A program made the position numbers and the translations under genes. A DNA stretch of 13,049 nt from an uncultured Paracoccaceae bacterium (GTDB lineage: Bacteria > Pseudomonadota > Alphaproteobacteria > Rhodobacterales > Rhodobacteraceae), in assembly GCA_938038825.1 (NCBI GenBank), contig CALHST010000185.1, positions 1 through 13,049 of the forward strand, in the 5' to 3' direction. How positions within the stretch are numbered: the first letter of the stretch is position 1; each line of letters begins with the position of its first letter. Under the pieces are notes generated by a model. That model was not told where the DNA came from. It searched no databases and saw nothing but the letters and a program-made list of their open reading frames with translations. Of the stretch, positions 6,408 to 12,173 are shown piece after piece.

Positions 6408-7934
6408 TTATTCAGGACGCTCTGCTTCCATCCGGGCTTTCATGCGGCGACCAACAAACATTGGCAGAACAAACCCGGCGATCGCGATCATCCACAGAAT
6501 GATGGCAAGCGGACTTCCCACCAACGTGAGCCAATCTCCATCAGAAATCGTCATGGCGCGGCGCAAGTTCACTTCCATCTGGTTGCCCAGCAGAATGCCC
6601 AAGATCACAGGAACCAGCGGGACCTCTAGCTTGCGCAAAATCCAACCCGCAAACCCGAACGCGACCATCAGCATCACATCGAACGTTGACCCCGTGATCG
6701 AATAGATCCCAACAAACGAGATCATTGCGACCACCGGCATCAAGATGCGTGTCGGGATCAGCAGTACTCGTGTGAACAGACCAACCAGTGGCACGTTCAT
6801 CAGCAGCAGAATAAAGTTGGCAATGAAGAGTGCAGCAATCAAACCCCAGACGACGTCTGGATTCTTCGAGAACAACAATGGACCGGGCGTAATGTTGAGC
6901 TGTAACAATACGGCCAGCATAACAGCCGTTGTACCAGAACCCGGAACACCCAGCGACAACATCGGAACCAACGCACCGCCAGCCGCGGCGTTGTTGCCTG
7001 CTTCGGGTGCGGCAACGCCACGTGGATCACCTTTGCCGAAGGTCTTGCCGTCACGGTCAACGGTTTGTTTTTCCAATGAATACGCAAGGAAAGATCCAAG
7101 CGACGCACCAGCCCCCGGCAAAACACCTGAAAAGAATCCAAGACCTGTGCCCCGCGCAATTGACGGCAGGCAACTTTTGATCATCTTGAAATCTGGTAGG
7201 ATGCGGCCAATTTTTGTCGCTTGCGAAGAGGATCCAGCTGCTCCGCCACGATGATGTTCAAGGAAAATCAACACTTCGCTGAGAGCAAACAAGCCAACAA
7301 TCGCGATAAGGAAGTCGATCCCATCATACAGGTGGATATGATCAAAGGTGAACCGTTGCGACCCCGTCTGACTGTCACTGCCGATCATCGCAATGCCCAA
7401 GCCCAATGCAGCAGCAAAAGCCGACTTGGCTTGGTTCGTCGAAGACACCCCGCCCAAGGTCGCGAAGGCAACTGTGAACAGAACAAAGTATTCAGCCGGT
7501 CCAAAGAGAAGTGCGATTTTCACAAGCTGAGGTGCAAGGATCACCAAACCAATCGTGGCGACAAACGCACCAACGAAAGATGCGACACCACCAATCGACA
7601 AAGCTTCCCCCGCTTGCCCTTTCTGGGCCATGGGATAACCGTCAATACAGGTCATCATCGCGGGTTCGTCACCAGGAATGTTCAACAGAATTGAACTGAT
7701 CCGCCCACCATACATCGCACCATAATAGACGCTGGTCAGCAGGATAAGTGACGGAATGGGCCCAAGACCAAGCGAGAAGGCAATTGGGATAAGAATGGCC
7801 ACGCCATTTGCAGGACCAAGCCCCGGAAGCGCGCCCATAAGAGTGCCCAGAAAACACCCGACGACGGCCAGGAACAGGTTTTGCGGTGTCAGCGCGATGG
7901 AGAAACCATCTGCCAATAAATATAGAGTTTCCAT
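6408..7934 (-). CDS. tctA: Tripartite tricarboxylate transporter large permease subunit
   Basis: TctA is the large membrane subunit of TTT secondary carriers, which import carboxylates together with cations using a periplasmic binding protein. The 508-residue product shows the family marks GALPGLGPANGVAILIP (near 34-50), YYGAMYGGRISSILLNIPG, GVLPGAGASLGSF, and EAGNNAAAGGALVPMLSLG followed by GVPGSGTTAVML. About a dozen hydrophobic segments are spread over its length and the C-terminus is basic (GRRMKARME). I start at the ATG at 7934: a GAGGA overlapping the tctB stop lies 7 nt upstream, and the 14 extra codons available further up lie over the tctB end. It is 10 bp behind tctB. The substrate is not predictable from TctA. 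Confidence 0.95.
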   Translation of the reverse strand: METLYLLADGFSIALTPQNLFLAVVGCFLGTLMGALPGLGPANGVAILIPIAFSLGLGPIPSLILLTSVYYGAMYGGRISSILLNIPGDEPAMMTCIDGYPMAQKGQAGEALSIGGVASFVGAFVATIGLVILAPQLVKIALLFGPAEYFVLFTVAFATLGGVSSTNQAKSAFAAALGLGIAMIGSDSQTGSQRFTFDHIHLYDGIDFLIAIVGLFALSEVLIFLEHHRGGAAGSSSQATKIGRILPDFKMIKSCLPSIARGTGLGFFSGVLPGAGASLGSFLAYSLEKQTVDRDGKTFGKGDPRGVAAPEAGNNAAAGGALVPMLSLGVPGSGTTAVMLAVLLQLNITPGPLLFSKNPDVVWGLIAALFIANFILLLMNVPLVGLFTRVLLIPTRILMPVVAMISFVGIYSITGSTFDVMLMVAFGFAGWILRKLEVPLVPVILGILLGNQMEVNLRRAMTISDGDWLTLVGSPLAIILWMIAIAGFVLPMFVGRRMKARMEAERPE

Positions 7935-7944
7935 GTGTGTATCC

Positions 7945-8376
7945 TCAGAAGCCCAGCGGCCCTTCGGCCAAAGCAAGGCCGAGGATCAGATGGAAAACGA
8001 CATAGATGCCTATGGCGGTCAGAACGCCCACGACAAGTGACCAAAGCGGTTCCGTACCAAGTCGCCATGTCAGATACGCCGTCGCAATCGTTGTCGAGAT
8101 GATGAAACCCACATCTGACAGAAACCAAGCGTAAAGAAACATAACCACTGTCGCTGCAAGGATCTCCATCAAGTCGCGCATGATCGGCCATCGTGGCTCT
8201 TCATCAGGGCGGACAATGAAGTAAATCGAGGTCAAGGCGAGGACCGTACCAACGATATAGGGAAAGGCTCTCGGACCGACGACATCAACCATAAAGCTGT
8301 CTTTGATGATCGACGCGGCCCAAATATAGAAAATGGCAAGGGCTAGCCCGAAACCGCCGAAAATGCGGTCACTCAT
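7945..8376 (-). CDS. tctB: Tripartite tricarboxylate transporter small permease subunit
   Basis: This 143-residue protein has four hydrophobic helices (about 7-26, 40-60, 72-90 and 112-135), with the VGPRAFPYIVG segment after the first helix that marks TctB proteins. TctB is the small membrane partner of TctA and its role in transport is poorly defined. The ATG at 8376 follows a strong GGGAGGA (8381-8387 region) at good spacing. A longer frame up to 8454 would run into the tctC 3' end and the stem-loop, so it is rejected. The gene lies 61 bp after tctC and 10 bp before tctA, the usual C-B-A order. Confidence 0.93.
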   Translation of the reverse strand: MSDRIFGGFGLALAIFYIWAASIIKDSFMVDVVGPRAFPYIVGTVLALTSIYFIVRPDEEPRWPIMRDLMEILAATVVMFLYAWFLSDVGFIISTTIATAYLTWRLGTEPLWSLVVGVLTAIGIYVVFHLILGLALAEGPLGF

Positions 8377-8404
8377 ATCTTCCTCCCAGAATGTGTGTGA
8401 ATTG

Positions 8405-8428
8405 GGGCCAACCGTTCCCGATTGGCCC
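8405..8428 (-). other. Intercistronic stem-loop between tctC and tctB
   Basis: Operon-sense arms GGGCCAATC and GGTTGGCCC enclose GGGAAC, a 9-bp stem whose only non-canonical pair is a U.G that forms only in minus-strand RNA. It starts nine bases after the tctC stop and is not followed by a T-tract. Stem-loops after binding-protein genes are known (for example downstream of malE) to protect the mRNA 3' end, so that the binding protein outnumbers the permease. That role fits here but is inferred. Confidence 0.75.
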
Positions 8429-8437
8429 ACATTGAGG

Positions 8438-9424
8438 TTATTGAATGATGCCAATCTCTTTGGAAAGTTTGGTCACATCAGCAATGCTACCAGCAACGAA
8501 CTTGTACATGTCGTCACCAAAGTTGTTGAACGGTTCAATCGCTGCGGCTTCAAGCTCGGCCTGGAAACCTGCGTCTTCGGTCAAGGTCTTGATCGCGCTG
8601 GACCAAAATTCCTTGGACTCGTCAGATGCACCCGCTGGCATATACAGACCGCGCCAGTTTGCCCCGACGACATCATAGCCCTCTTCTTTGGCAGTTGCGA
8701 TGTCTGGGAAGTTTTTCAGACGCTCGGGCGCAAGGATCGAAATGACGCGAATGTCGCCTGATTCCAAAAAGCCCAGCATCTCGGAGAAGTCACCAGACAA
8801 AGCTTCGACAGCACCAGACAGAAGACCTGTCATTGCTTCTCCGCCACCATCGAAAGACACATATTTCATCTGCGTCACGTCTTCGAGGCCCGCTTCGCGC
8901 GCAACAAGCATTGGCTTGATGTGATCAAAGCTGCCAACAGAAGATCCGCCGGCAATACCAACAGACTTTGGATCCGCAAGAATGTCGTCCATCATTTGCT
9001 TCAGCGATGTATAAGGCGAATCCGCACGCACCGCGATTGCACCATACTCGGCGCCAAAGGTCGCCAAGAAGTGCACATCGTCTTGCACAGCACCTTCATA
9101 GATACCCTGCGCGATACGCGCGCTTGTGCTCATCGACGCTGCAACGATCAGGTTGTTGTCTTCATTGCGCTCTTTGGTGACGTGTGCAAATGCAACCCCA
9201 CCGCCACCACCGGACATGTTTGTGACCTGCATCGAATCTTCAATGATTTTGAGATCGAACAGATATTTCGCGGTCGTCCGACAAATGAAGTCCCAGCCAC
9301 CACCGGGGTTTGACGGCGCGATACACTGAGGGCTTTCCGCTTTAAATTCAGCAGACGCGCCAGTGACGCCCACCAGGGTTGCTGCAACGGCAAAGGCGCC
9401 AATGCGAGTATACTTCATGAACAC
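8438..9424 (-). CDS. tctC: Tripartite tricarboxylate transporter periplasmic substrate-binding protein
   Basis: TctC captures the substrate in the periplasm and delivers it to TctAB. The product is 328 residues from GTG 9424 or 326 from ATG 9418. It begins with a basic stretch (MKYTR), a hydrophobic core (IGAFAVAATLVGVTG) and an ASA-E type signal-peptidase site. The mature start CIAPSNPGGGWDFICR is the characteristic first ligand-binding loop of TctC/Bug proteins and resembles, from memory, the citrate-type TctC group more than the large Bordetella Bug group. Later blocks AGGSSVGSFDH and FDGGGEAM also fit. The GGGAGGA at 9431-9437 lies 6 nt from the GTG and 12 nt from the ATG, which favours the GTG. 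It is first in the operon, with the regulator divergent. The ligand is unknown; a polycarboxylate is the best guess. Confidence 0.94.
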   Translation of the reverse strand: MFMKYTRIGAFAVAATLVGVTGASAEFKAESPQCIAPSNPGGGWDFICRTTAKYLFDLKIIEDSMQVTNMSGGGGGVAFAHVTKERNEDNNLIVAASMSTSARIAQGIYEGAVQDDVHFLATFGAEYGAIAVRADSPYTSLKQMMDDILADPKSVGIAGGSSVGSFDHIKPMLVAREAGLEDVTQMKYVSFDGGGEAMTGLLSGAVEALSGDFSEMLGFLESGDIRVISILAPERLKNFPDIATAKEEGYDVVGANWRGLYMPAGASDESKEFWSSAIKTLTEDAGFQAELEAAAIEPFNNFGDDMYKFVAGSIADVTKLSKEIGIIQ

Positions 9425-9430
9425 GAGTGT

Positions 9431-9437
9431 TCCTCCC
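9431..9437 (-). promoter_or_regulatory. Strong ribosome-binding site of tctC
   Basis: The minus strand reads GGGAGGA, six bases before GTG 9424 and twelve before ATG 9418. The spacing decides in favour of the GTG, though the two proteins differ by only two residues. Confidence 0.7.
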
Positions 9438-9456
9438 TAAATAGTCTTGTTTGACG

Positions 9457-9473
9457 GCGCAGTTTACCTGCGC
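9457..9473 (-). promoter_or_regulatory. Leader inverted repeat GCGCAG-n5-CTGCGC upstream of tctC
   Basis: A perfect 6-bp GC-rich inverted repeat with a 5-nt centre lies about 20 bases upstream of the tctC Shine-Dalgarno. In operon RNA it would be a small 5' leader hairpin; in DNA it could be a dyad operator. The sequence alone does not decide between these. Confidence 0.45.
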
Positions 9474-9486
9474 TGAGTCGCTTAAT

Positions 9487-9613
9487 TGCATATTGAAGCG
9501 CAAAAAGCCAATGTTAGTTTGGTTTTTTATGTTCAAAAATTCAAAATGGATTGCACTGAATCGCAAAAAATGCCGAAGATATCCCTATTTTTTGGTTTTT
9601 TATCTTATCAAAA
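9487..9613. repeat. Degenerate tandem duplication in the divergent promoter region
   Basis: Two blocks share the same elements in the same order: TTGCA (9487, 9551), CGCAAAAA (9499, 9562), GCC (9507, 9572), the exact 13-mer TTTGGTTTTTTAT (9518-9530, 9591-9603) and TCAAAA (9533, 9608). The offsets grow from 63-64 to 75 bases, so the copies have diverged by small insertions. The shared parts look conserved while the sequence between them has drifted, as expected for duplicated protein-binding sites. Confidence 0.6.
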
Positions 9614-9616
9614 CCA
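9593..9616. promoter_or_regulatory. Candidate operator: inverted repeat TGGTTTT-n10-AAAACCA
   Basis: A perfect 7-bp inverted repeat with a 10-bp centre contains the second copy of the TTGGTTTTTT motif, 66 bases before the regulator's proposed start. FadR-class GntR proteins bind short dyads as dimers, so this is a plausible target. The first copy of the motif (9518-9530) has only a partial right half (TCAAAAA at 9533-9539). Confidence 0.4.
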
Positions 9617-9681
9617 GATTTACGACGTAGCATGGCGATGAAAAACCAATCTCGTTCCCCTCATAGAAAGAGCAGCAAACC

Positions 9682-10602
9682 TTGCCAGCCAACGCCCTCG
9701 CAAACCGGATTTCGACAAGATTGTTAAACGATATTGTTGTCGGAAATCTGCAGAATGGGCAGCATGTCGGCGCACAACAAGTTGCAAACCGATATGGCGT
9801 CTCTCGCACGCCAGTGCGCGAAGCGCTTGAAAAACTGCACGAAAGTGGTGTCCTCGTGCGCAAGGAGAACCGCGGCTATTTCGTCGCCGACAAACTACCC
9901 GAACTTGCGTCGGAAAACCTTGTCGGGATAGCGCGTGAGGACGTGGACCACTACCAGCAGCTGGCAAACGATTGGCTTACAAACGAATTGCCCGAAGACG
10001 TGACCGAACAATTCTTGCGCCAACGTTACAGCTGGACAAAAACCCAAGTGGCTGAACATTTGGTTCGTGCTGCTCGCGAAGGCTGGGCTGAACGTAAAGA
10101 GGGGTACGGATGGCGGTTTTTGCCCGTTGCAAAAACCCCCAAGGCCTTTGACGAGATCTATCGCTTTCGCATGGCCATTGAGCCCGTTGCAATGCTGGAG
10201 CCGTCTTTTGAAATCAATCGCTCGATCCTGGAAGAACAGCGGCGCATTCAGGAAAACATGCTTGATTCCGAGATTTCTCAGGCACCGGGCGAAGGGCTTT
10301 TGAATAACGGGTCCCTGTTTCATGAGGAAATCATGAAAATGTCTGGAAACCCGTTCTTTCTGATGGCTTTGCAACGTGTAAACAAGATGCGACGCTTGAT
10401 GGAATATCGGGCAGAAATAAATCGTGACCGGTTGGTCGAGCAATGCTCAGAACACTTGGAAATTTTGACCCTTTTAGAGCGCGGAGAAGTTGTTGATGCA
10501 TCTTACCTGATGCGACAGCATCTGGGCGGCGCTTTGCGCAGAAAGTCACCGCTTGCCCGAAACTGGGCCGAAGCTCCGAAAACTGGAGACGGTCGATCAT
10601 GA
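9682..10602 (+). CDS. GntR-family (FadR/FCD) transcriptional regulator with a second winged-helix-like segment
   Basis: The 306-residue product has an N-terminal GntR helix-turn-helix (about 5-68; VANRYGVSRTPVREALEKL with wing RGYFV) and a C-terminal FCD effector domain (about 155-285) with metal-ligand-type His214 (LFHEEI), His258 (SEHLEIL) and His280 (MRQHLGG). Between them, residues 88-147 look like another winged helix: YQQLANDWLTNELPEDVTE, a helix-turn-helix ending in VAEHLVRAAREGW, and a wing GYGWRFLP. The start is uncertain. TTG 9682 is the first usable codon after the in-frame stop at 9664, with only weak GAAAGAG upstream; an ATG at 9632 is in another frame. The gene is divergent from the tct operon, whose repressor it most likely is, with a carboxylate effector. 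It overlaps the next gene by ATGA. Confidence 0.9.
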   Translation: MPANALANRISTRLLNDIVVGNLQNGQHVGAQQVANRYGVSRTPVREALEKLHESGVLVRKENRGYFVADKLPELASENLVGIAREDVDHYQQLANDWLTNELPEDVTEQFLRQRYSWTKTQVAEHLVRAAREGWAERKEGYGWRFLPVAKTPKAFDEIYRFRMAIEPVAMLEPSFEINRSILEEQRRIQENMLDSEISQAPGEGLLNNGSLFHEEIMKMSGNPFFLMALQRVNKMRRLMEYRAEINRDRLVEQCSEHLEILTLLERGEVVDASYLMRQHLGGALRRKSPLARNWAEAPKTGDGRS

Positions 10603-10988
10603 CCTTAAGTGATTGCCACGCCAACCCGAACATCCAATCCATTGCCTTGGTCGCGCACGACCAAATGAAAGACAAGATGATTGCTTGGGTCAAGCAACAC
10701 GAATCCGCATTGGATGGACTGAAAATCTATGCCACGGGAACTACAGGCGGGCGTATTAACGATGAAACCAATCTGCACGTCGAACGTCTAAAGAGTGGTC
10801 CCCTTGGCGGTGATGCACAGATTGGGGCGCTTATTGCAGAAGACAATCTGGATGCGTTGATCTTCTTTATCGACCCACTGTCCGCCCTGCCTCACGATGT
10901 TGATGTTAAGTCATTGCTAAGGCTTGCAATCTTGTATGACACGCTCTTGGCTGTGAACGAAGCGTCTGCATCTGTGATGATCAACTGA
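10599..10988 (+). CDS. mgsA: Methylglyoxal synthase
   Basis: MgsA eliminates phosphate from DHAP to give methylglyoxal, a bypass of lower glycolysis. The 129-residue product aligns with E. coli MgsA as I remember it: IALVAHD (15-21), YATGTTGG (44-51), SGPLGGDAQIGALI (66-79) with the catalytic Asp at D72, and IDPLSALPHDVDVKSLLRLA (91-110) with H99 and D102. The E. coli protein is about 20 residues longer at the C-terminus; this one ends right after the last core strand, so the core is intact. The start codon overlaps the regulator stop, so the two are probably co-translated. In this locus the DHAP could come from OtnC. Confidence 0.93.
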   Translation: MTLSDCHANPNIQSIALVAHDQMKDKMIAWVKQHESALDGLKIYATGTTGGRINDETNLHVERLKSGPLGGDAQIGALIAEDNLDALIFFIDPLSALPHDVDVKSLLRLAILYDTLLAVNEASASVMIN

Positions 10989-11213
10989 CTTATGCGCCCA
11001 TGCATGTGGCAGCGAAATCGGTGCTCTAAATGTTTGCTTGATGGCTTGGTGCATCTTTAAAGCAATGTATTCTGGAGTTAGTATCGCGCAAGCACCAGCG
11101 CGCCACAGCAACTCTGAAGCAAATCGTATGAGTCTGGATTTGGATCTGAAGTTTTCTGTTGTTGGCAGCCTTTTCGTGCCACCCAAGTCGTCCTGCAAAC
11201 AAGGATACCTGAC
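10989..11213. other. Non-coding gap between mgsA and the pirin gene
   Basis: I see no supported gene, no intrinsic terminator with a T-tract and no clear promoter in these 225 bases. There is a short palindrome CTTTAAAG near 11055, and the pirin ribosome-binding site AAGGA stands 8 bases before its ATG. A pirin promoter should lie here. Confidence 0.5.
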
Positions 11214-12173
11214 ATGAGCTGGAACCCCACGCAAAACCCTGAATGCCCGGCATTAGGCGCCAACGGCATTGAAACGCTGATTATCCCACGTGCCCGCGAC
11301 ATCGGTGGCTTTGAAGTTCGCCGCGCGCTGCCTTCGCCGGAACGGCAAATGGTCGGTCCCTTTATATTCTTTGACCAAATGGGGCCAGCTGAGTTCATTA
11401 ACGAAGGTGGCATTGATGTGCGTCCTCACCCCCATATTGGCCTTGGGACTGTGACCTATCTTTATGATGGCGAGTTTGAGCATCGCGACAGTATTGGCAC
11501 GCACCAAATGATCTACCCGGGAGAAGTCAACTGGATGACCGCGGGCAAAGGTGTCACTCATTCGGAACGTACAAGCACCGAAACCCGCGCCAGGAAAAAC
11601 AAGCTTTTCGGTATTCAGACTTGGATCGCCCTTCCGGAAGACCGCGAAGACATGGAACCTGACTTTGAGCACCACAAAGAGGCGGCACTGCCTGTCATTA
11701 AAGATACCGGCACGACAGCCCGCCTTATCCTTGGGAGTGCCTTTGGCAATGTCAGTCCCGTCACAATGCAGTCCGAGACATTCTATCTGGATGTTGTACT
11801 AGATCCCGGAACGTCATTTCCAATGCCCGACAACCACGAAGATCGCGGGGTTTATGTAACCCAAGGCAGTGTCGAAGTCGCAGGTGACGTCTTTGAAGCG
11901 GGTCGCATGATGGTATTCCGACCCGGCGACCAAATCTCGCTTCGGGCTGGACCACAAGGCGCGCGCTTAATGGCACTTGGCGGCGCAACGATGAATGAAA
12001 AACGCTATATTTGGTGGAATTTCGTGTCGTCTTCAAAAGACCGGATAGAACAGGCTAAAGAAGATTGGAAAGCAGGTGATTGGGAAAACGGCCCCTTCCG
12101 TTTGCCGCCCGGTGATGATCAAGAGTTCATCCCGATTACCCCTGAACTGGATCGAACACGGCCTAGAGGGTGA
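11214..12173 (+). CDS. Pirin family protein
   Basis: Pirins are bicupin proteins that bind iron; bacterial members include quercetin 2,3-dioxygenase-like enzymes and modulators of metabolic enzymes. The 319-residue product has the N-terminal cupin metal site H72 and H74 (RPHPHIG), H116 and E118 (GVTHSER), with the pirin signature GPFIFFDQMGP (48-58) before it and TYLYDGEFEHRDS after. A second cupin follows (about 180-270; ETFYLDVVLDPG, GSVEVAG, FRPGDQISL), ending in YIWWNFVSSSKDRIEQAK. It starts 8 bases after AAGGA. Its role here is unknown and nothing ties it to the tct/otn operon beyond proximity. Its 3' end is overlapped on the other strand by the MmgE/PrpD frame. Confidence 0.93.
   Translation: MSWNPTQNPECPALGANGIETLIIPRARDIGGFEVRRALPSPERQMVGPFIFFDQMGPAEFINEGGIDVRPHPHIGLGTVTYLYDGEFEHRDSIGTHQMIYPGEVNWMTAGKGVTHSERTSTETRARKNKLFGIQTWIALPEDREDMEPDFEHHKEAALPVIKDTGTTARLILGSAFGNVSPVTMQSETFYLDVVLDPGTSFPMPDNHEDRGVYVTQGSVEVAGDVFEAGRMMVFRPGDQISLRAGPQGARLMALGGATMNEKRYIWWNFVSSSKDRIEQAKEDWKAGDWENGPFRLPPGDDQEFIPITPELDRTRPRG

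Larger units (their letters stand above)
9425..9681. promoter_or_regulatory. Divergent regulatory region between tctC operon and GntR regulator
   Basis: This 257-bp non-coding spacer is much richer in A and T than its flanks and separates two divergent transcription units, so it must hold both promoters. I could not identify a convincing -35/-10 pair on either strand. What stands out is repetition: TTGGTTTTT occurs at 9519-9527 and 9592-9600 and inverted at 9641-9649, and a longer degenerate block appears twice (9487-9539 and 9551-9613). The GntR-type regulator encoded next door is the obvious candidate to bind here and control both units. Confidence 0.7.

Noticed and set aside
7935..7976. 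Upstream start for tctA at 7976
   Set aside because: It would overlap the tctB end; the ATG at 7934 has GAGGA at 7 nt and begins at the normal TctA N-terminus.
8377..8454. Upstream start for tctB at 8454
   Set aside because: The extra residues are polar, cross the intercistronic stem-loop and run into the tctC 3' end; ATG 8376 has a strong GGGAGGA.
9480..9620. Sigma-70 promoters for tctC and the regulator
   Set aside because: Several TTG-start hexamers are present, but none has a fitting -10 at 16-18 bp; in AT-rich sequence such matches are uninformative.
9895..10443. Open frame of 182 codons on the minus strand inside the GntR gene
   Set aside because: It is antisense to a clearly recognisable regulator and shows no domain or sensible composition of its own.
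10917..11234. Small minus-strand gene across the mgsA-pirin gap
   Set aside because: The frame overlaps the ends of both flanking genes, has no ribosome-binding site and gives a low-complexity product rich in Arg, His and Cys.
11253..11675. Open frame of 140 codons antisense to the pirin gene
   Set aside because: It is a complement of conserved pirin cupin codons, with no recognisable motifs.
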